9,758 bases of DNA from Chloroflexi bacterium UBA4733 (GTDB lineage Bacteria > Chloroflexota > UBA4733): assembly GCA_002404055.1 (NCBI GenBank), contig DHIZ01000042.1:29423-39180 (forward strand), in the 5' to 3' direction. The notes under the pieces were generated by a model, which was given only the letters and a program-made list of their open reading frames with translations, searched no databases and was not told where the DNA came from. The position numbers were made by a program, and so were the translations under genes. Shown piece by piece: positions 6,161 to 9,758 of the stretch. The first letter of the stretch is position 1, and every line of letters begins with the position of its first letter.

Positions 6161-6210
6161 GAAGGAAACGCGCACCGGTGGGAATTCCCACCACTTGACG
6201 GGACGCTATC
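5922..6210 (+). mobile_element. right end of a decayed IS256-family insertion sequence
   Basis: The transposase remnant is followed 20 bases later by a probable right terminal repeat, about 6181-6210, containing CCACTTGACGGGACGCTATC. A TTGACGGGAC-type core near the end is what I recall for IS256-family elements. A perfect 16-bp palindrome, GGTGGGAATTCCCACC (6177-6192), overlaps its inner side. No matching left end is present, so the element was truncated from the left and its target duplication cannot be defined. Confidence 0.6.
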
Positions 6211-6291
6211 TGTCGACGATGCGTAGCGATGGCCGGCCTCGCGTCTCAGAATGGTATCGCGGCAGCGCCTGCGGAACACCTGAACGGCGTG

Positions 6292-6305
6292 GCCCCTGCC
6301 GGGGC
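6292..6305 (-). terminator. weak hairpin downstream of the SdrD-like gene
   Basis: GCCCC-TGCC-GGGGC gives a 5-bp stem with a 4-base loop about 30 bp past the stop codon of the minus-strand gene. It has no U-run. It is the only stem-loop I found in 6211-6334, and a real role is uncertain. Confidence 0.25.
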
Positions 6306-6334
6306 TTGGTGCTGATGCCGCAGTATGAGCTCTT

Positions 6335-7534
6335 TTACGACCTGGCCGGAAGGAAAGCGAAGGCGAGGTTGGTGTACCCCTGGACACGGGGGGTGGTCGT
6401 CGGGCCGCTGGTGGTGACCATCGGCACCCTGGCGACCGAGTTGATTTCCGCCGGCTGGTACAGCTTGAGGTAGGGAGAGGAGGCCATCTGGAGGGTCACA
6501 TCCGCTGGCAAGTTCTGGCCGGTCAGCACGCTCTTGAAGGTGTCGGCGAGCAGGATGCCCTGGGTGCAATTGCAACCGGCATCGTAATGCATGATCCCCC
6601 GCTGGAAACGCAGGTACACGAAGTTATGGTTGTGCGGGTCGTAGGCCGGCTGGCTCGTTGGCAAGCCCCAGATCTCCAGATTCAGCAGGGGAAGCAGCGC
6701 CGGATTGCCGCCCCCGTTGGGGAACGCCATCTGCAGGCTGACCGTGTGGACGAAGGTCTGGTAGAAGCTCACGGGCAGGCTGTCGAAGGTATCCGGCGCG
6801 TGTTGCTGGACGAAGGCGACCACATCCGTGGCGTAGGTCGAACGGGACGGGTTCGGCGCCTGGCTGGCCAGGGTCGGGTCGAAGGCTGGGAAGGTGGAGA
6901 AGTTGATGCTAGTGATCGGCATCAGATCGGGGTCGAGCAGGTTCATGGGCCGGGCCACGTTCCCCCCCACGCCGAGCTGGATGATCTCCCGCTGGAAGAT
7001 CTGGACCCAGAAGCCCAGGAAGGGAAAGGTGCGGCTGACAGGATAGCCGAAGGTGGTGAGGCCGCCGCGCGCCTGGAAGTAGTTCCAGATTATGTCGCTG
7101 TCGATGCGGTAGCCCGTCTGTGGGAAGTAGCGCGTGTCGTGGGGTGGTGGCGGTGCCGCGAGACCGAAGTCGATGCCGGTCAGGTCGGCATTGCTCACGG
7201 TGACGGTGCGCGCGGCGGAGGCGATCACCGGCCGCTGATCGGCGTTCGGCCCCGGCAAAGAGGCCTGTAACTGGAAGGTGCTCGGGAGCACGTCGGTGAT
7301 CCGGTAGCTGCCGTCCACGCTCACGGCGAAGGTGCCTCGGGGGCCAGCTACCTGGATGCCGTCCAGGAGCGGCTCATCCGCATCGCGCCGACCGTTGCCG
7401 TTGCGGTCGAAATACACCGTCCCGCTGATTGTGTAGGTCTGTGGCTGAGCATGTACTGGGCCGCCAGCAGGGAGGAGCAACGCAAGGCTCAGCAGCGCGA
7501 GCCAGGCGATTCGCAGAGGAACACATGCCTTCAT
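6335..7534 (-). CDS. secreted SdrD/Cna-B-like domain protein with the shared FGYP/QRGIM module
   Basis: I choose the ATG at 7534 (399 residues) because a Sec signal peptide begins there (positive start, hydrophobic residues about 8-23, cleavage near VHA-QP at 29/30). AAGGGAA stands upstream as ribosome binding site. Residues about 33-95 resemble SdrD/Cna-B surface domains: ISGTVYFDRNGNGRRDADEP, a calcium-loop-like D-x-NGNG-x-x-D signature, then G-SYRITDVLPSTF. Residues about 131-355 are homologous to the C-terminal module of the 2593-4389 protein (RYFPQTGYRID, TFGYPVSRTF, LEIWGLPTSQP, YLRFQRGIM, C321-x-C323-TQG). The role is probably structural or adhesive on the cell surface; no catalytic motif is seen. 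The gene stands alone. A MITE sits directly upstream of its ribosome binding site, so its present promoter is unclear. Confidence 0.8.
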   Translation of the reverse strand: MKACVPLRIAWLALLSLALLLPAGGPVHAQPQTYTISGTVYFDRNGNGRRDADEPLLDGIQVAGPRGTFAVSVDGSYRITDVLPSTFQLQASLPGPNADQRPVIASAARTVTVSNADLTGIDFGLAAPPPPHDTRYFPQTGYRIDSDIIWNYFQARGGLTTFGYPVSRTFPFLGFWVQIFQREIIQLGVGGNVARPMNLLDPDLMPITSINFSTFPAFDPTLASQAPNPSRSTYATDVVAFVQQHAPDTFDSLPVSFYQTFVHTVSLQMAFPNGGGNPALLPLLNLEIWGLPTSQPAYDPHNHNFVYLRFQRGIMHYDAGCNCTQGILLADTFKSVLTGQNLPADVTLQMASSPYLKLYQPAEINSVARVPMVTTSGPTTTPRVQGYTNLAFAFLPARS

Positions 7535-7546
7535 GGCAATTCCCTT

Positions 7547-7554
7547 CAGATGAT
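7547..7554. repeat. 8-bp target-site duplication, left copy
   Basis: CAGATGAT borders the left terminal repeat of the MITE and recurs exactly at 7741-7748 on the other side. It lies directly next to the ribosome binding site (7540-7546 on the plus strand) of the 6335-7534 gene. Confidence 0.8.
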
Positions 7555-7740
7555 GGTTCTCCGGCACTTTTGATGTTGCCCATTCCCCTGGCGCCCCAGA
7601 GGCGGACGACGTGCCATTTAGCGTGACCGCAACTGTTCGGTTGAGCATGGGGAGCCGCTCCTCCGGTAGCCCTGGACGCCGCCTGCAACAATAGGCACGC
7701 AGCCGCTCTCTACCCCGCGCATCAAAAGTGCCGGAGAACC
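7555..7740. mobile_element. 186-bp MITE, probably mobilised by an ISL3-type transposase
   Basis: The ends are perfect 21-bp terminal inverted repeats (7555-7575 and 7720-7740) starting GGTTCTCCGGCACTTTTGAT. Exact 8-bp direct repeats (CAGATGAT) flank them. The 144-bp interior has no transposase. Short length, intact ends and an intact target duplication define a non-autonomous element that inserted fairly recently. A GGxTCT start and an 8-bp duplication are features of the ISL3 family, so that transposase is the likely mover; this is inference. The interior contains GGAGGAG followed 9 bases later by an ATG (7648, minus strand) in frame with the downstream gene, which could create an alternative longer product. 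Confidence 0.85.
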
Positions 7741-7748
7741 CAGATGAT
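7741..7748. repeat. 8-bp target-site duplication, right copy
   Basis: CAGATGAT follows the right terminal repeat of the MITE directly and is identical to the copy at 7547-7554. Confidence 0.8.
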
Positions 7749-7856
7749 CACCACAGATAACGCTCGTTCCTGCCCAGAGTAACGTGCAATTGCCCGTCGA
7801 AGCCAGGTGCCGTATCCCCTCACCTAAAACGCTACCGAGGGTTCGCTCTGGTCGCA

Positions 7857-7872
7857 TTCTCTTTCGAGAGAA
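7857..7872. other. small hairpin with a TTCG loop
   Basis: TTCTCT-TTCG-AGAGAA forms a perfect 6-bp stem with a tetraloop on the plus strand. It lies in the gene-free stretch 7749-7893 between the two mobile elements. No T-run follows, so its role is unknown. Confidence 0.25.
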
Positions 7873-7893
7873 CTGTGCTGAATTCGGGGTTGA

Positions 7894-8191
7894 ACAATCA
7901 ATGGAACAGAAAACCGGAATAAGGATCTGCGCAGTCAAGCACTCCGTATTTGTGCTATCGCAGTGAACGGGCGATTGGGAGCGAGAAGAAGACGCTGGTT
8001 CCCCGCTCTCCCAGAGGGCGAAGCGCTGGCGAAGCGCTGCGGAGTCGGCGTTCCTGTCCGTATGCTCTACGATAGCCAGGCCTTGCTTTGCCACGACGCT
8101 TCAGTTCGGAATCGCGGTCACCTGGCTTGCCACGGGTACCGGTTCGCCTCTGGTAGACGGGCTTATTCCGGTTTTCTGTTCCGATGATTGT
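7894..8191. mobile_element. 298-bp element with 30-bp terminal inverted repeats (MITE-like)
   Basis: The outer 30 bases at each side (7894-7923 and 8162-8191) are inverted copies with two mismatches; the inner 21 bases (starting GGAACAGAAAACCGG) are identical. No convincing target duplication is seen, and the interior has no open frame resembling a transposase. An 11-bp tandem duplication (GCGAAGCGCTG) lies inside at 8018-8039. It looks like a second, older non-autonomous element or an internally deleted insertion sequence. I cannot name the family. Its ends differ from those of the 7555-7740 MITE. Confidence 0.6.
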
Positions 8192-8281
8192 CAAAGGCCA
8201 GCCTATCACGCAGCGGTTACGCTTTGATCGTTGGGTGCGAGCGTTGGCGTTTGGCGCGCACTTGCCAGTAGGCAGCCGGCG

Positions 8282-9055
8282 ATGAATCGAGAGCCAAGCG
8301 GGCGGCGCGTCTGTGTCTACTGTCGGGGTGCCCGCGGCGCGAAACTCTCAAAAGAGCACGTCGTCAGTGACACGGTGCTGCGAATGATGTTTGGCTCAAA
8401 TACACCTCGGGTGGCGTTCTACCGTAAAGGCGTGCCTAGGGAGTTCCAGAGCGATCTGGAAATCAAAGACGTGTGCAAGGATTGCAACTCCGATTTGAGT
8501 CCATACGACGATGCCGGCGCGGCGTTCGTGCAGGCGATCAACGCACAGCCGAGTATGGTCGGACAAAGTTTAGCGTTTGACAGAGGGACATTGATCTGGC
8601 TTATCAAGACGCACTTGAACGCGCTTCGGATCGATAAAGGCAAGAGTCTTTCACTCGATCAGTCGATATATCAATCATTATTCGGCGGTACCTTCGCGCT
8701 TGCTGGAAAATGTCGTCTGTTCGTAGAAGCGTGGGATACCATAGGGTACGAACGACGGAGACCAGGCGGTCTATCCGGTCTCGCATATGGCACGTTCGAC
8801 CCACCGCAGCACGGGTTTGTCGTGTCTTACTTTAGGATGATGTGGTTAGGCACCTACCTTTTTCTTCCGACAGATGGAGACTATACCGATTTCGTCTCCA
8901 GGAGTTTGTGCACCGTCGCTAAACTGGACGAAATGATAGCCTTCGAGGCGCAAGAAGTTGATTCGGTGACAGACATGGCGTCCGACAGAATAGATGTAAA
9001 GACGATTGTCCCTCCGCATCGGGTGTTGACGCGAAAGATGTATGGTTTTCTTTGA
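8282..9055 (+). CDS. HNH-type zinc-binding (putative endonuclease) protein
   Basis: I prefer the ATG at 8282 (257 residues); an alternative TTG at 8231 would add 17 residues with no family features. No strong ribosome binding site precedes either. The N-terminal 80 residues show an HNH layout: C11-VY-C14, then SKEHVVS with His26 as candidate catalytic residue, then VC65-KD-C68-N69 followed by LSPYDD. CxxC/CxxC pairs around a KEHVxS motif are typical of zinc-stabilised HNH proteins in mobile elements and restriction or defence loci. The remaining about 170 residues match nothing I recognise and hold no clear membrane segment. Base composition is visibly less GC-rich than the neighbours, and the gene lies 90 bp after a mobile element, which suggests recent transfer. 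The substrate is unknown. Confidence 0.65.
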   Translation: MNREPSGRRVCVYCRGARGAKLSKEHVVSDTVLRMMFGSNTPRVAFYRKGVPREFQSDLEIKDVCKDCNSDLSPYDDAGAAFVQAINAQPSMVGQSLAFDRGTLIWLIKTHLNALRIDKGKSLSLDQSIYQSLFGGTFALAGKCRLFVEAWDTIGYERRRPGGLSGLAYGTFDPPQHGFVVSYFRMMWLGTYLFLPTDGDYTDFVSRSLCTVAKLDEMIAFEAQEVDSVTDMASDRIDVKTIVPPHRVLTRKMYGFL

Positions 9056-9093
9056 GGCTGGGCGCGGCGGGGGGAACTCGGTTGCGGATATTG

Positions 9094-9119
9094 GGGGTTT
9101 TTGCATAACCCCTCAAAAA
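9094..9119. terminator. alternative hairpins after the HNH gene
   Basis: GGGGTT/AACCCC (9094-9099 with 9107-9112) and TTTTTG/CAAAAA (9098-9103 with 9114-9119) are two mutually exclusive stems about 40-65 bp downstream of the HNH stop. No clean T-run follows on the plus strand. It could be a terminator or the end of a further decayed element. The gene-free stretch 9120-9334 holds nothing I can identify with confidence. Confidence 0.3.
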
Positions 9120-9334
9120 GGTGCATTAGGGTTCTTCCGCAGCAGGGACGATCGGATGCTGAGCCAACTCCTGCACGATTCCTGCCAGGCCGGCACCGCG
9201 TGTGGCGCTCAACTGGCATGCCAAATCGGCCCGTTTTGAACCATGTCTCACTGAACCATCAATCGCTCTGGCAGGCTCGGTGTGAAGGTCGCTGTCGTGC
9301 ACGGCAAAGGAAACCGCCGGTTGTGCTGCCGGGG

Positions 9335-9758
9335 TCACGCGCTCGCGCCGAGCGTTCGGCGGGTGCCCTGCCAGAGAACCCGCATGGCGTGTAGCCATGC
9401 TGGGTGCGGGAGCTGATGTTCACTCGCGCGGCCGGCTTGGGCCTGCGCCGCACCCGGGTGACTGGTCGCTTCAGCAGCGCGCTCAGCGACCCGATGGACG
9501 GTGTAATGCAGCGCGTTGGACCCGGTGAGGTGACGGTAAGCAGCATAGGCAGCGCCATAGAGCGCGGCGTGGGCGGGATCGTTCGCGACGGCGGCGGCGT
9601 AGCGGCTGGCCACGATCGTATCGACCGGGACGCGGGAGAAGACCACCCGCGTGACGCCGGCCGTGCCGAGGAGGAGCACCAGCAGTACGGCGAGGAGCAT
9701 GCGGTGCGGCGGGGGGGGCGGGGGTCGCGGCCGGTGGGGGGGGGGGCGGGGGAGCCGC
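9335..9758 (-). CDS. small membrane-anchored protein of unknown function, N-terminus possibly beyond the right edge
   Basis: The frame ends with TGA at 9337-9335 and is open to the window edge; the first ATG is at 9700 (121 residues). Directly after that ATG comes a hydrophobic helix (LLAVLLVLLLGTAGV), then an alanine-rich, probably extracytoplasmic part. Upstream codons read as a proline- and arginine-rich stretch without stops, so the true start may be further right; the ATG at 9700 has no clear ribosome binding site. Third-position GC bias supports real coding, at least up to about residue 100. The last residues (from about 9400 down) are less convincing and could follow a frameshift. I recognise no family. 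Confidence 0.45.
   Translation of the reverse strand, partial: RLPRPPPHRPRPPPPPPHRMLLAVLLVLLLGTAGVTRVVFSRVPVDTIVASRYAAAVANDPAHAALYGAAYAAYRHLTGSNALHYTVHRVAERAAEATSHPGAAQAQAGRASEHQLPHPAWLHAMRVLWQGTRRTLGASA

Noticed and set aside
6587..7270. 227-codon plus-strand open frame opposite the SdrD-like gene
   Set aside because: Antisense shadow of the shared module; no recognisable domain.
8018..8039. Tandem GCGAAGCGCTG duplication as an independent feature
   Set aside because: Only two copies inside the second mobile element; it is noted there and shows nothing further.
7618..8094. 158-codon minus-strand frame spanning both short mobile elements
   Set aside because: It crosses the MITE, its target duplication and part of the second element, so it is a chance fusion of unrelated pieces; no domain pattern.
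9126..9398. 90-codon minus-strand frame ending ELAQHPIVPAAEEP
   Set aside because: The end looks vaguely like a transposase tail, but I could not tie it to any family, it has no ribosome binding site, and it overlaps the end of the membrane-protein frame. A protein database search would settle it.

Overview
The window looks like a chromosomal accessory region of a high-GC bacterium, most likely Chloroflexota (Thermomicrobia- or Ktedonobacteria-like). The main clue is a secreted module that occurs twice (RYFPQT..., FGYPxSRTF, QxFQR, QRGIM). I know this style of module mainly from exported Chloroflexota proteins. The placement is inference from protein style, because the window holds no rRNA or other marker gene. 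Both ends cut through genes.

Left part (1-1536). A minus-strand PEGA-domain membrane protein runs off the left edge. Upstream of it lie two divergent sets of three 11-bp direct repeats (577-667), which look like operators for an OmpR/PhoB- or SARP-type regulator. Next come decayed genes: a DinB-like stump and the C-terminal end of a tyrosine recombinase that has lost its catalytic tyrosine and carries a frameshift.

Central part (1537-5577). Three minus-strand genes read leftwards: a clan GH-A-like glycoside hydrolase without a signal peptide, a secreted seven-bladed YVTN beta-propeller joined to the shared C-terminal module, and a Tat-exported protein made of two copies of one domain. The last two are about 75 bp apart and probably co-transcribed. 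A strong hairpin and a candidate promoter separate the hydrolase from the propeller gene. Upstream of the hydrolase are a structured leader, a LexA/SOS-box-like palindrome next to a -10-like hexamer, and a 13-bp inverted repeat.

Right part (5922-9758). The C-terminal remnant of an IS256-family transposase with its right end is followed by a second exported protein, an SdrD/Cna-B-like domain joined to the same C-terminal module. A 186-bp MITE with 21-bp terminal inverted repeats and an 8-bp target duplication sits directly behind that gene's ribosome binding site. A second element of about 298 bp with 30-bp terminal inverted repeats follows, then a less GC-rich HNH-type gene. The window ends in a partial small membrane protein and G-homopolymer-rich sequence.

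Taken together, the intact genes suggest a cell-surface or secreted set (carbohydrate-active enzyme, propeller, modular envelope proteins) in a region repeatedly invaded by mobile DNA. I see no CRISPR array, rRNA or tRNA. The least explained signals are the six-box operator, the MITE at the translation start of the SdrD-like gene, and the C-terminal module shared by two differently built proteins.
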